Shown: positions 6,591 through 14,110, counted from the stretch's first letter. The stretch: 18,019 nucleotides of DNA from Candidatus Saccharimonadota bacterium (GCA_030527565.1 JAUNAO010000003.1:1-18019), one strand, 5' to 3'. The notes: generated by a model from the letters alone, not told the origin. Made by a program: numbers and translations.

Positions 6591-7994
6591 GTGTTAAATG
6601 CGGCGGTTTCGTTTGCGAATAAACAAAAGTCGCAGTGGGTTTTTGTGGCTTTTTTGGAAAATTTTTTTAAGATGAAGGCGGGGGAGGGAAGTGAGTCGGA
6701 GATTAATGAGGCGATGAATTATTTGTATCGCGAGACCGAAAATCAGGTGGTTGATGTTTCGAGCGGGGAAGTTGTGACGGTTTCGGGGAGCATGATGGAG
6801 TCGCCGAGTTTGTATGCGGTTTTGTCGGGCGAAAAAATTAATACTGGTGCTGTACAAAATTATTCTTCGGATCGAATTTTGAAGACAGTGGGGAATAAGA
6901 CGGGGGTAGCGACAAATAAATCGGTGATTGCTGGGACGGTCGCTTCTAGCCAAAAAGGTTTACGGGGTGCGGTGGGGCGGTTTTCGAATGGATCGGCTGG
7001 CGCATCGGCGGAGAATTTGGGAGTTGTGACGACAACTGTTAATAATTCTTTGGTTGCCAATGATTTTGAATCGATTGGCGGGGTGATGGCGGGGGAGATG
7101 TTGGTTGAGGGGGCGGTGAGCGTCGGGGCGGAACTCGCGAAAGCGAGTGGGGCGTCGGCGGGGGATGCGGCGGCAGTAGCTTCTTATGCGCGGCTAACCT
7201 CTTCGGTTTTAGCTTTGGATGCGGAGGTGGACCGGATGAATCGGAGTCCGTTTGATGTGACTTCGAAAAATACATTTTTGGGTTCAATCGTTTATAATTT
7301 AGCGATGTCGATTTCGAGGGAGTCGATTGTTTCGTCATTTTCGTCGGTTTTAAGGGCGGCGGGCTCTGCGTTCGCGGCGCTATTACCGGCGGTTTCGGCG
7401 GAAGATGAGTCGGAAAGGTATTTGGCGAATTTTGGCGACTGTGAAACGCTTGGCTTAATTGGGGCGGTTGGTTCGGCGAGCTGTGCGATGGTAGCGACTT
7501 TTGATACTTCTACGCTCGATGATACTTTTAATGATGCTGGATTTACGGCTTTTGTTGAGGCAAATACAACTCTCGATAAAAACGGGGTGCGGACGATCAA
7601 TAAAAATTCGGCACTGGCGAACTATATTAAATATAATAACGAGCGGGTGACTCCGGCGGGATTGACGGATGGTGGGATTTTGTCGGCAATTTCGAATAAT
7701 TCGAGCTCAGTGCCGTTTGTGACGAATATTTTAGCGATGGTGCAGAATTTCTTAGGGGCGTCAGATTCCACAAAACGAATGGCGTCTGGCGCGGCGTTTG
7801 TAAATTCTAGCGCAAATGGGGATTGGTCGACTTATAAATATGCACAAAGATACGTATCGCTTGCGCGAGCGACGGAAGCGCTGCGGCAGTATTCGGGGGA
7901 CGAGACAGCCTACACCAATGTAAAATATTTTGAAGGCTCAGAAAATCCAGTCATTGCTTTTTTGAACGATTACTACACCCTAGCTAATTATTAA
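6591..7994 (+). CDS. Continuation of the same unknown membrane-anchored protein (downstream of in-frame TAG)
   Basis: Same reading frame as the preceding part; 467 residues are counted from GTG at 6591, but that codon has no ribosome-binding site or promoter, and the next internal ATG at 6672 is no better. The true start is probably at 5793, with TAG at 6576 as a mutated sense codon. Features: VFVAFLENFFKMKAGEGSES near its start, Ser/Ala/Gly-rich stretches, a hydrophobic segment ending LLPAVSA (about residues 255-268), a few cysteines, and the C-terminus NDYYTLANY. No known catalytic motif is visible. The 3' end overlaps the recF 3' end by 11 bp (convergent), with no terminator between them. 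Confidence 0.6.
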   Translation: MLNAAVSFANKQKSQWVFVAFLENFFKMKAGEGSESEINEAMNYLYRETENQVVDVSSGEVVTVSGSMMESPSLYAVLSGEKINTGAVQNYSSDRILKTVGNKTGVATNKSVIAGTVASSQKGLRGAVGRFSNGSAGASAENLGVVTTTVNNSLVANDFESIGGVMAGEMLVEGAVSVGAELAKASGASAGDAAAVASYARLTSSVLALDAEVDRMNRSPFDVTSKNTFLGSIVYNLAMSISRESIVSSFSSVLRAAGSAFAALLPAVSAEDESERYLANFGDCETLGLIGAVGSASCAMVATFDTSTLDDTFNDAGFTAFVEANTTLDKNGVRTINKNSALANYIKYNNERVTPAGLTDGGILSAISNNSSSVPFVTNILAMVQNFLGASDSTKRMASGAAFVNSSANGDWSTYKYAQRYVSLARATEALRQYSGDETAYTNVKYFEGSENPVIAFLNDYYTLANY

Positions 7995-8985
7995 TATTTT
8001 CTACACTTGTGATGATTACTTGGTGGTCTTTAAAGTTTTTGATAAGACATTTACGGCGAGATTCATCGAGTTCTGAAAATACATCATCGAGGAGGACGAT
8101 AGGTTTTTTGCCTAACTTCTTAAAGAGGGTTTTTGCTTCGACAAATTTTAAGGCCAAAATAATTGAGCGGGTTTCGCCACGAGAGGCGGAGCCGTCGGCA
8201 GGACAATGATTAAAAATAAATTCGAAGTTGTCGCGGTGAACACCAAAAGTGGTGTGGCCGAGGCGGATGTCGCGCTCAAAACTTTGTTCAAGTTCGTTAA
8301 AATATTGATTTTCGGAAAGATTGCTAGTTTCGGAAAAATATTTTAATTCGATTTGATCTTTATTTTCGGCGATTGAGTAATAAATTTCATTCAATGTTTC
8401 ATTAATTTCATTTGTAAATTCGGCGCGAAGTTTTTGAAGATTGGAGCCAAGCCGAGCTAAGAGAAGGTTCCATGAAAAAAGGGAAGACTTATCGGGGAAA
8501 TCGGTTTTTAGTAATTCGTTACGTTGCTTGAGGGCTTTTTCGTATTTGGATAGAATGGTTGAGTATTCGTCACTAAGTTGGCTAAAGAAACGGTCGAAAT
8601 ATTCGCGATGGCGAGATGGAGAGCCGCTGACCAGATTTAAGTCGCGCGGTTCGAAGAAGACGACTGGGTAACGATTTTTTTTAGGTAATCGACGAACTTT
8701 TTTATCCAAAATGATAAAATTTTTAATATTTCCGTCGTAGGTTGCGACAATTTTTTCGCCACTATCCCAAACTAACTCAATTCGATAAAAATCAGCATCC
8801 CGTTTCATGATATCGGGATCGGTCGCGCGAAAACTTTTTCCGCAAGTTAAAATATAAATCGCCTCAAGTACTGAAGTTTTACCACTTCCGTTACTACCGA
8901 GAATGAGAGTAGTATCCGGCTCGCAATCTAGGTGGTAAGTTTCGTGGTTACGAAAGTTGGTGAGATGAATCGTCTTAATAATCAT
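7984..8985 (-). CDS. recF: DNA replication and repair protein RecF
   Basis: A 333-residue SMC-like ATPase that binds gapped DNA and helps load RecA at stalled forks. It has Walker A GSNGSGKT (30-37) just after the typical N-terminus IHLTNFRNH, a signature-like region around FGVHRDNFEF, and Walker B PIVLLDDVFSELD (about 295-307), all in family order; length is near the usual 350-370. The start overlaps the dnaN stop (TAATG), so it is translated by coupling in the classic dnaA-dnaN-recF order. It ends in TAG, showing that TAG is a true stop in this genome. Confidence 0.95.
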   Translation of the reverse strand: MIIKTIHLTNFRNHETYHLDCEPDTTLILGSNGSGKTSVLEAIYILTCGKSFRATDPDIMKRDADFYRIELVWDSGEKIVATYDGNIKNFIILDKKVRRLPKKNRYPVVFFEPRDLNLVSGSPSRHREYFDRFFSQLSDEYSTILSKYEKALKQRNELLKTDFPDKSSLFSWNLLLARLGSNLQKLRAEFTNEINETLNEIYYSIAENKDQIELKYFSETSNLSENQYFNELEQSFERDIRLGHTTFGVHRDNFEFIFNHCPADGSASRGETRSIILALKFVEAKTLFKKLGKKPIVLLDDVFSELDESRRKCLIKNFKDHQVIITSVENINN

Positions 8986-10088
8986 TAGGAACTAAGTGGC
9001 ATTATAATATGGGTATAATCTTCGCCTTTTTGATTGGACAAGACAAGTGGGCTAACTTGATTGGAAAATTTTAACTCAATCTTATCCTCGGAAAGGGAAT
9101 TTAGGGCATCGATTAGGAAGCGGGAGTTGAGAGTAATCTTACCTTCTTCCGCAACTTCGGTTTCAATAACCGATTCGTTTTCACCAAGTTCGTTGGCAAC
9201 AGCCTTAACTGAGAGCGTGTTTGGTTTTTTGGTTTCGCAAACAATGGCACCACCAGCACTGCGCCTTGCAAAAAGAGCAGCGAGTTTTACGACGCGGAGA
9301 AATTCGTCTTTATTAACGTTAACTTTGATGTTAGATTCTTTCGGGAAAAGGCGGCGATAATCTGGGTAACTTGCGTCGATAAGATTCGAAATCACTTCAA
9401 CATCACCTAAGCGGAAACGAACGAGATTTTCATTGAATGAAATCTCAATTTCTTCCATGCCGTCGTTAATTGCCGCGAGAACTTCGCGAAGGGAATTTGC
9501 TGGGACGATAACATTAATTTCGCTTTGGATATTCTTAATAAGTTTTTTCTCCGCTAAGCGATAGCCATCAGTTGAGGCGATAGCGAGAATTTTATCGTGT
9601 GTGTTAAAATAAACACCGGTGAGGGCTGGGCGGGAAAGATCATTCGAGCTCGCGACCATAACTTGGCTAACGCCATCCTTAAATTCATCAACACCCATTT
9701 TAAAGGTTACTGCATTTTTTTCATCGATTTCTGGGAGGGCTGGAAAATCGTCGGCAAGGGAACCATTAATAACTGATGAATATTTACCAGTGGTGATAGT
9801 AATTTTTGTATCTTTTGCGGTTAACTTAATTTTTTCACCACGTGGGAGGTTTGAGATAAATTCGGCGAGAAGTTTTGCTGGCACCGTAATAACACCATCT
9901 TTTGAACTGACGACTGGTAAGGAGACTTGGGTGGCCATATCTAGATTGGTGGTGATTAAAGATACTTTACCGTTATCTACGCGAATAAGAACGTTGTTTA
10001 ATACTGGGAGTGTAACTTTACCAACTGCGATACGAGAAACACTATTTAGGGCTTTTGCGAGTTTTTCTTGTGTGACTTCGATTTCCAT
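8985..10088 (-). CDS. dnaN: DNA polymerase III beta subunit (sliding clamp)
   Basis: A 367-residue ring-clamp subunit that tethers DNA polymerase to the template, forming a dimer of three-domain chains. Family sequences seen: the N-terminal MEIEVTQEKLAKALNSVSRI, TVPAKLLAEFISNLP, SRPALTGVYF, ATDGYRLAEK-like SIASTDGYRLA in the central domain, and the C-terminal YTHIIMPLSS, which ends in the usual M/L-P-hydrophobic pattern. Length matches the family (about 365-380). An AAAGGA ribosome-binding site precedes the ATG. It lies downstream of dnaA across a 240-bp gap that carries the origin elements. Confidence 0.97.
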   Translation of the reverse strand: MEIEVTQEKLAKALNSVSRIAVGKVTLPVLNNVLIRVDNGKVSLITTNLDMATQVSLPVVSSKDGVITVPAKLLAEFISNLPRGEKIKLTAKDTKITITTGKYSSVINGSLADDFPALPEIDEKNAVTFKMGVDEFKDGVSQVMVASSNDLSRPALTGVYFNTHDKILAIASTDGYRLAEKKLIKNIQSEINVIVPANSLREVLAAINDGMEEIEISFNENLVRFRLGDVEVISNLIDASYPDYRRLFPKESNIKVNVNKDEFLRVVKLAALFARRSAGGAIVCETKKPNTLSVKAVANELGENESVIETEVAEEGKITLNSRFLIDALNSLSEDKIELKFSNQVSPLVLSNQKGEDYTHIIMPLSS

Positions 10089-10328
10089 CTTATTCCTTTC
10101 TATATATTATTTAGTAGTAGTTGTAGTAGGGGTTGTGGAATTGTGTATAAGTGTGGGGTTTTATAGGGGCTGGGGAGTTGTTGAAAAGGTGGTGGAGAAG
10201 TTGGGAAAAAGTTGTGAGGAAGTTTGTGTTTTACACGGGATTTTGTGGATGGGGAGAGTTTTCCAGAAGATTTCCACGGAGTTTTTAATGTGATTTTCGC
10301 AGGGTTTTCCACGAGATTTCCACAAAAG
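10089..10328. other. oriC unwinding region between dnaA and dnaN
   Basis: This 240-bp noncoding gap has the parts of a bacterial unwinding region. Read on the minus strand: DnaA-box-like sites (ATTTCCACA 10316-10324, TTTTCCACG 10305-10313, ATTTCCACG 10270-10278, TTTTCCAGA 10259-10267; on the plus strand TGTGGATGG 10244-10252), then a long stretch that is G-rich on the plus strand, then two adjacent boxes (plus strand TGTGTATAA 10142-10150 and TGTGGAATT 10134-10142), a CCCC step, six trinucleotides (plus strand 10112-10129: TAG x3, TTG, TAG x2) and an AT-rich tract 10101-10111 next to dnaN. This matches the order box-box, GC step, DnaA-trio, AT-rich element of the B. subtilis origin. Confidence 0.8.
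10112..10129 (+). other. DnaA-trio element
   Basis: TAGTAGTAGTTGTAGTAG is five TAG trinucleotides and one TTG in register. TAG on this strand equals the 3'-GAT-5' DnaA-trio unit known to guide DnaA onto single-stranded DNA during origin opening. It is correctly placed between adjacent DnaA boxes and an AT-rich tract. Confidence 0.75.
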
Positions 10329-11684
10329 TTAGACATACATTTTCTCCCGAATAGCTTCGATTTCGTCTCGGAGTTTGAAATTTAATTTAAGATCTTGTTC
10401 GATTTTACGGACGCCATGGATGACGGTAGTGTGGTCTTTGACGCCTACCTCGGCGGCGATTTTGGTGGTACTCATAGAGAGTTCTTTGCTGAGAAGAAAC
10501 ATGGCAACTTGGCGAGCGTTTTTAATATTCATCACTCGGGATTTGCTACACATTTCTTTTACGGAGAGATCGTAGAATTTAGCAACTTTATCGAGGATTT
10601 GTTTAGAATTGACGCCTTGTGGTTTTGTTGCGTGAGCAACACTGACGGCGCCCTTTTGGATTAGTTCGAGTGGGGTAAGACCGCGGACGTCGGACATGAG
10701 GAGAAGGGTGGAAAGTTCACCTTCAAGGTCACGAATATTTGTATTGACGTTTTCGGCGATGTATTCGATTGCTGCATCCTCAATTTCAGCACCAGAAAGA
10801 TCGGCTTTAGCGCGGAGAATGGCGCATTTGTCTTCAAATTTAGGGAGTTGGAGATCGAAGGCGCCAGCCCAGGTAAGACGAGAAGCGAGGCGTTCGTCGA
10901 CAGATTTGATTTGGCTAGGGAGACGGTCGCTGGTGACGATAATTTGTTTATTGAGTTGGTAGAGGGAGTTGAAGATATTAAAGAATTCTTCCTGGCTTTT
11001 TTCCTTGCCGACGATGAACTGAAAATCGTCGATAATGAGACAGTCGAGCTCGAGGAATTTTTGGCTGAAGTCTTTACCATGGCCTTTGCGGACAGAGTCG
11101 ATAAAATCGGCATAGAAACTTGAAATCGGGGTGTAGAGGATCTTGTAATCTGGGTTTTTACGGATTAATTCGTTACCGATAGCTTGGATTAAGTGGGTTT
11201 TACCGAGGCCCGGTCCACCATAAAGGAAAAATGGATTATAGTTAGCGCCCGGGTTGTCGACAATGGCTTTTGCGACGGAGGCGGCGAGATCGTTGTTTGA
11301 GCCAACAATGAAGTTGTCGAGAGTATATTTAGGGTTTAGCCCATTATTTAGGGGGCTAGTGTGAGATTTTAGAGATGGTTTGATTTTGTTTTTGAGGAGA
11401 TTTGGGTCGGCAGTAATTTCGCGGGGACGAACTTTGGATTTTTTAGTTTCAGCGACTTCGAAACTGATATTGTTTACTTCTAAGCCATTATTTGTAAGAG
11501 CGGTTTCGATTTCGGTAATAAATTTGGATTGGAGTTGTTTGCTGTAAAAAGTATTCTTAACACTAATGACGATGTCGCCATGGTCGGCGGAGATAAGGGA
11601 AGTGTCTTGGAACCAAGTTGAAAAGTTGGTGGCTGAAATTTTTTGTTCAATTTCAGCAAGGGCATTTTCCCAAATATTGTGCAT
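10329..11684 (-). CDS. dnaA: Chromosomal replication initiator protein DnaA
   Basis: A 451-residue AAA+ initiator that binds DnaA boxes and opens oriC. It has an N-terminal domain I (1-80) with the W-containing FSTWFQD motif, a short linker, AAA+ domain with Walker A GGPGLGKTH (156-164), Walker B LIIDDFQF (216-223), an arginine-finger region DERLASRL, and the C-terminal helix-turn-helix signature VGVKDHTTVIHGVRKI (413-428). The usual signature has GGRDHTTV. The start is fixed by a strong AAGGAGG ribosome-binding site 4 nt upstream of ATG 11684. A TGC-TATAAT promoter with a DnaA box over the -35 position suggests autoregulation. Confidence 0.98.
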   Translation of the reverse strand: MHNIWENALAEIEQKISATNFSTWFQDTSLISADHGDIVISVKNTFYSKQLQSKFITEIETALTNNGLEVNNISFEVAETKKSKVRPREITADPNLLKNKIKPSLKSHTSPLNNGLNPKYTLDNFIVGSNNDLAASVAKAIVDNPGANYNPFFLYGGPGLGKTHLIQAIGNELIRKNPDYKILYTPISSFYADFIDSVRKGHGKDFSQKFLELDCLIIDDFQFIVGKEKSQEEFFNIFNSLYQLNKQIIVTSDRLPSQIKSVDERLASRLTWAGAFDLQLPKFEDKCAILRAKADLSGAEIEDAAIEYIAENVNTNIRDLEGELSTLLLMSDVRGLTPLELIQKGAVSVAHATKPQGVNSKQILDKVAKFYDLSVKEMCSKSRVMNIKNARQVAMFLLSKELSMSTTKIAAEVGVKDHTTVIHGVRKIEQDLKLNFKLRDEIEAIREKMYV

Positions 11685-11688
11685 TAAA

Positions 11689-11736
11689 CCTCCTTAATTA
11701 ATTTGATTATAGCACGGAGGAGAAGAGTTTTCCACA
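11689..11736 (-). promoter_or_regulatory. dnaA promoter and ribosome-binding site with overlapping DnaA box
   Basis: On the minus strand: AAGGAGG (11695-11689) 4 nt before the ATG, and TGC-TATAAT with the -10 box at 11711-11706. The -35 position (11734-11729) falls inside a DnaA box TGTGGAAAA (11736-11728). DnaA bound there would block polymerase. Confidence 0.75.
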
Positions 11737-11859
11737 GGTTTTTTGGGGTGAGAAAATATTGTGTAATATGTTTTTGGGTATATCAGGGGTGGAGTTTTCC
11801 ACATTGAGAGAGGTAATCTCTAAAAAGGATGTGGAAAACTTCTTGAAAAATGTGGAAAA
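11728..11859. other. DnaA-box cluster between dnaA and rpmH
   Basis: Four copies of the same 9-mer: TTTTCCACA at 11728-11736 and 11795-11803 on the plus strand, and its complement TGTGGAAAA at 11830-11838 and 11851-11859. Each differs from the classical TTATCCACA at one position. The identical variant repeated four times suggests that TTTTCCACA is this organism's preferred box. With the cluster on the other side of dnaA this gives a bipartite origin. Confidence 0.8.
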
Positions 11860-11871
11860 GTGCGGTATACT
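11843..11871 (+). promoter_or_regulatory. rpmH promoter with a DnaA box in its spacer
   Basis: TTGAAA (11843-11848), 17-nt spacer, TATACT (11866-11871). The fourth DnaA box (11851-11859) lies wholly inside the spacer. The predicted transcript has a leader of about 33 nt and an AAGGA ribosome-binding site at about 11902-11906. Confidence 0.7.
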
Positions 11872-11911
11872 ATAACAAGTATTTGAGAAAAATTAAAGTT
11901 TAAGGAAGAAT

Positions 11912-12049
11912 ATGCCAAAACGAACTTATCAGCCACACAAGCGCCAGCGCAAAGCTGAACATGGTTTCATGAAGCGAAATGCGTCAAAAACTGGTCGGAA
12001 AGTGTTAGCACGCCGCCGGTTGAAGGGTCGCGCAAGGCTAACAGCTTAA
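11912..12049 (+). CDS. rpmH: 50S ribosomal protein L34
   Basis: A 45-residue basic protein of the large ribosomal subunit. It begins [14 protein letters not shown] and continues [20 protein letters not shown] and KGRARLTA, the typical L34 pattern and length (44-47 residues). The ATG at 11912 has AAGGAAG a few bases upstream. It is the first gene right of the origin and precedes rnpA, as in most bacteria. Confidence 0.97.
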   Translation: MPKRTYQPHKRQRKAEHGFMKRNASKTGRKVLARRRLKGRARLTA

Positions 12050-12051
12050 AG

Positions 12052-12073
12052 ATAGGCCCCGAAAGGGGCTTAT
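12052..12073 (+). terminator. Hairpin between rpmH and rnpA
   Basis: GCCCC-GAAA-GGGGC (12056-12069), extended by a G-T and three A-T pairs to a nine-pair stem with a stable GNRA loop. It starts 3 nt after the rpmH stop. The following T stretch is short (TTATTTGG), so termination may be partial. The rnpA -10 box follows directly. Confidence 0.6.
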
Positions 12074-12079
12074 TTGGTA

Positions 12080-12085
12080 TATAAT
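12080..12085 (+). promoter_or_regulatory. rnpA -10 box (leaderless)
   Basis: A perfect TATAAT ends 7 nt before the rnpA ATG at 12093. The -35 position falls in the preceding hairpin and shows no match. Confidence 0.6.
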
Positions 12086-12092
12086 ATATATT

Positions 12093-12434
12093 ATGTTAAG
12101 TAAGAAATACCGATTTCATTCGCGGGGCGGGGTGAGATATGTTTACAAAAATGGGAAGACGGTCCGGCGATCGAAGGCGTCTTTGGTTTTTTGTGATAAC
12201 GAGCGGGGTTTTACGCGGGTATCGGTAGTAGTGTCGAAGAAAGTAAATAAGTCGGCGGTAGGGCGGAATCGGATTCGGCGGCGGGTGTATGAAGTGATTC
12301 GAAAGAATTTTGAGTTAGTACCAAAAGGGCGAGATTATATTTTTGTAATCTTTTCAAAAGAGTTTTTGAAAATGAAAAATGCGGAACTTGAAACTATTCT
12401 TGGCGAATTAGTACAAGAGAGCAAGATTTCGTGA
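12093..12434 (+). CDS. rnpA: Ribonuclease P protein component
   Basis: A 113-residue basic protein that assists the RNase P RNA in removing tRNA 5' leaders. It has the N-terminal YRFHSRGGVRYVYKNGK segment, the central strand pattern RVSVVVSKKV, and the RNR signature KSAVGRNRIRRR (53-64) followed by YEVIRKN. Length fits the family (110-125). There is no ribosome-binding site; a TATAAT 7 nt upstream of the ATG implies leaderless translation. Its stop codon TGA is also part of the extended -10 box of yidC. Confidence 0.95.
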   Translation: MLSKKYRFHSRGGVRYVYKNGKTVRRSKASLVFCDNERGFTRVSVVVSKKVNKSAVGRNRIRRRVYEVIRKNFELVPKGRDYIFVIFSKEFLKMKNAELETILGELVQESKIS

Positions 12435-12440
12435 TATAAT
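12432..12440 (+). promoter_or_regulatory. yidC extended -10 promoter overlapping the rnpA stop codon
   Basis: TGA-TATAAT (12432-12440): the rnpA stop TGA supplies the TGn extension of a perfect -10 box. The box ends 7 nt before the yidC ATG at 12448, again predicting a leaderless mRNA. Confidence 0.7.
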
Positions 12441-12447
12441 TAAACGA

Positions 12448-13557
12448 ATGAATAAGAGTGTGAAGAAATATATTATCTGGGGGATTGTTTTAGCATTTAT
12501 TATCGGATCGATGGTGACGGGTTCGCCATTTAATTTAATTGATGCGATTTTGGTGCGACCGATTGTAAATATTTTGTTTGTGATCTATAACTTGGTTGGT
12601 GATTTTGGGCTTGCGATTATTATCTTTACTATTTTGGTGAAAGTTTTGACCTGGCCACTCTCAAAGAGCCAATTAAAGCAAACGCGGTTGATGAAAAAGA
12701 TTCAGCCAGAATTAACTCAGATTCGGAAGAACTGTAATGGAAACAAGCAATTAGAGTCGCTTCAAACAATGGATCTTTATAAACGGTATAATATTAAGCC
12801 GTTTGCATCGATTTTAACATTATTAATTCAGTTGCCGGTATTTATTGCGATTTTCTCGGCGATTCGGGTGATTGCAACGCCGATGCCGACGGATAATTTA
12901 ATGAACCGAGCGTATCCGATTGTGGCATATGAAGGTTCGAAGATTTTAGAGCTTGAGGAGAAGCAGAAGGTTTATCTCGCGGATTTGGAAAATACGGAGA
13001 TTACGGCGGAAGAGAAAACTGAGTATGATTTTCACCCAGTATTGTTTGGGGTAATTAATATGGACGCAAAGGCAAGCGACGTGCTTTCAGCGAACAAATT
13101 CTCTTGGAGTGCGATGTTTATGTTAGTGATTGCGATTTTAGCGTCGGTTGCGCAATATTTTATGGCGAAACAGCAAATGCCGTCTGGGAAATCTGAGAAG
13201 AAAAAGAAGTTTAGGGATCTTTTGAAAGAGGCACAGGCTGGTAAGGAGCTTGATAATTCGGATATCAATAATTTGACGACTGGTCAGATGTCGAAGATGA
13301 TGCCGATTATGATGTTTCTCATCATGATTAACTTGCATGGGGCGCTCGCTTTTTATTATTTCCTCAGTAATGTGTTGACAATCTTCCAGCAAAAAGTCAT
13401 TTATACGCGGATTAAGGATGATATGGATGATGCGACGGATAGGGCGACAATCCGCGAACTGAAAAAGATACAAGAGGCCGAAGTGGTCGAAAATAAAAAA
13501 ACAGGAACAAAAATTACAAGAATCTCCGCAAAGGATAATAAAAAGAAAAGGAGATAA
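12448..13557 (+). CDS. yidC: Membrane protein insertase YidC/Oxa1
   Basis: A 369-residue integral membrane insertase that helps place proteins in the cytoplasmic membrane. It has an N-terminal helix (8-24), the first core helix (about 40-66) with GLAIIIFTILVKVLTWPL, a charged cytoplasmic hairpin, and further core helices at LTLLIQLPVFIAIFSAI, FMLVIAILASVAQYFMA and MMPIMMFLIMINLHGALAFYY, then a basic tail ending KDNKKKRR that could touch ribosomes. It lacks the large periplasmic domain of Gram-negative YidC. The substrate-groove position usually Arg is Lys65 here. It starts leaderless and is followed 2 nt later by jag, the usual partner. Confidence 0.95.
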   Translation: MNKSVKKYIIWGIVLAFIIGSMVTGSPFNLIDAILVRPIVNILFVIYNLVGDFGLAIIIFTILVKVLTWPLSKSQLKQTRLMKKIQPELTQIRKNCNGNKQLESLQTMDLYKRYNIKPFASILTLLIQLPVFIAIFSAIRVIATPMPTDNLMNRAYPIVAYEGSKILELEEKQKVYLADLENTEITAEEKTEYDFHPVLFGVINMDAKASDVLSANKFSWSAMFMLVIAILASVAQYFMAKQQMPSGKSEKKKKFRDLLKEAQAGKELDNSDINNLTTGQMSKMMPIMMFLIMINLHGALAFYYFLSNVLTIFQQKVIYTRIKDDMDDATDRATIRELKKIQEAEVVENKKTGTKITRISAKDNKKKRR

Positions 13558-13559
13558 TA

Positions 13560-14015
13560 ATGAATAAAGATGAGTCAATTAGATTTGCGGCGAAATACTT
13601 GGAGGATTTGCTGAGTTTTTTTGGGATTAACGTGGCGATTTATTCGACGATTGAAGATGATGTGATTCAGTTGTCAGTACCGTCGACGTCGCTCAATTCG
13701 CTTTTAATTGGGCGGAACGCAGATAATTTACGGGCTTTGCAACATATTGTTTCGATGGCGCTGGCTTCGAAAGAGGCGGAAGTGACGCGGGTGAATGTTG
13801 ATGTGGCGAATTATAAGCGCCAGAGAGCGGATCGGATTGAAGAAAAGGCAGAAGGTTGGATTGCGAAAGTTCGGCAATCTGGAGAGCCGATGACGATTAA
13901 TTTGAACGCGGCGGATCGTCGGGTTGTTCATAAGTTGGCGCAAGATTATTCAGATATTGAGACGCATTCGGAGGGGGAAGGGCGAGAACGAAAATTGGTT
14001 ATTAGTAAATTATAA
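13560..14015 (+). CDS. jag: RNA-binding protein Jag/KhpB (KH-R3H)
   Basis: A 151-residue single-stranded nucleic acid-binding protein; in other bacteria Jag/KhpB/EloR affects cell elongation and binds RNA. The KH domain (about 30-85) has LLIGRNADNLRALQ; its GxxG loop reads GRNA, with the last Gly changed to Ala. The R3H domain (about 95-151) has the Arg120-x3-His124 motif. The N-terminal Jag_N domain of Firmicutes homologues is missing. Unlike yidC it has a good ribosome-binding site (AAGGAG) inside the end of yidC, so it is translated from the yidC transcript. The stop lies in the left arm of the inverted repeat. Confidence 0.93.
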   Translation: MNKDESIRFAAKYLEDLLSFFGINVAIYSTIEDDVIQLSVPSTSLNSLLIGRNADNLRALQHIVSMALASKEAEVTRVNVDVANYKRQRADRIEEKAEGWIAKVRQSGEPMTINLNAADRRVVHKLAQDYSDIETHSEGEGRERKLVISKL

Positions 14016-14110
14016 ATAGTTAATTTCGGAACAAGGGGGCCCGGCCCGTACGTTCTTAAACGGGCGGGCCCGCCTTCGGCGAAACGTTCCTTAATTAACT
14101 ATTTATAATT
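14008..14110. terminator. Large inverted repeat, probable bidirectional terminator between jag and LCP gene
   Basis: Perfect 18-bp arms (AATTATAAATAGTTAATT at 14008-14025 and its complement at 14093-14110) enclose a second matched pair, GGAAC (14028-14032) and GTTCC (14086-14090). The core is very GC-rich and holds GGGCCC (14037-14042) pairing with GGGCCC (14066-14071), CCCGT (14045-14049) with ACGGG (14060-14064), and a small CGCC-TTC-GGCG hairpin (14071-14081). The arms contain the last codons and stops of both convergent genes. GC-rich hairpins flanked by AT-rich arms fit termination in both directions. Confidence 0.7.

Noticed and set aside
6591..6593. GTG start of an independent second gene
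   Set aside because: No ribosome-binding site or -10 box, and the frame is continuous with the upstream part across the TAG.
10100..10336. 78-codon frame in the dnaN-dnaA gap
   Set aside because: Pro/Thr-rich translation of the origin repeats; no start signals, and the DNA is explained by oriC elements.
10661..11113. 150-codon minus-strand frame inside dnaA
   Set aside because: Out-of-frame shadow of the AAA+ domain; low-complexity Ser/Thr sequence without any motif.
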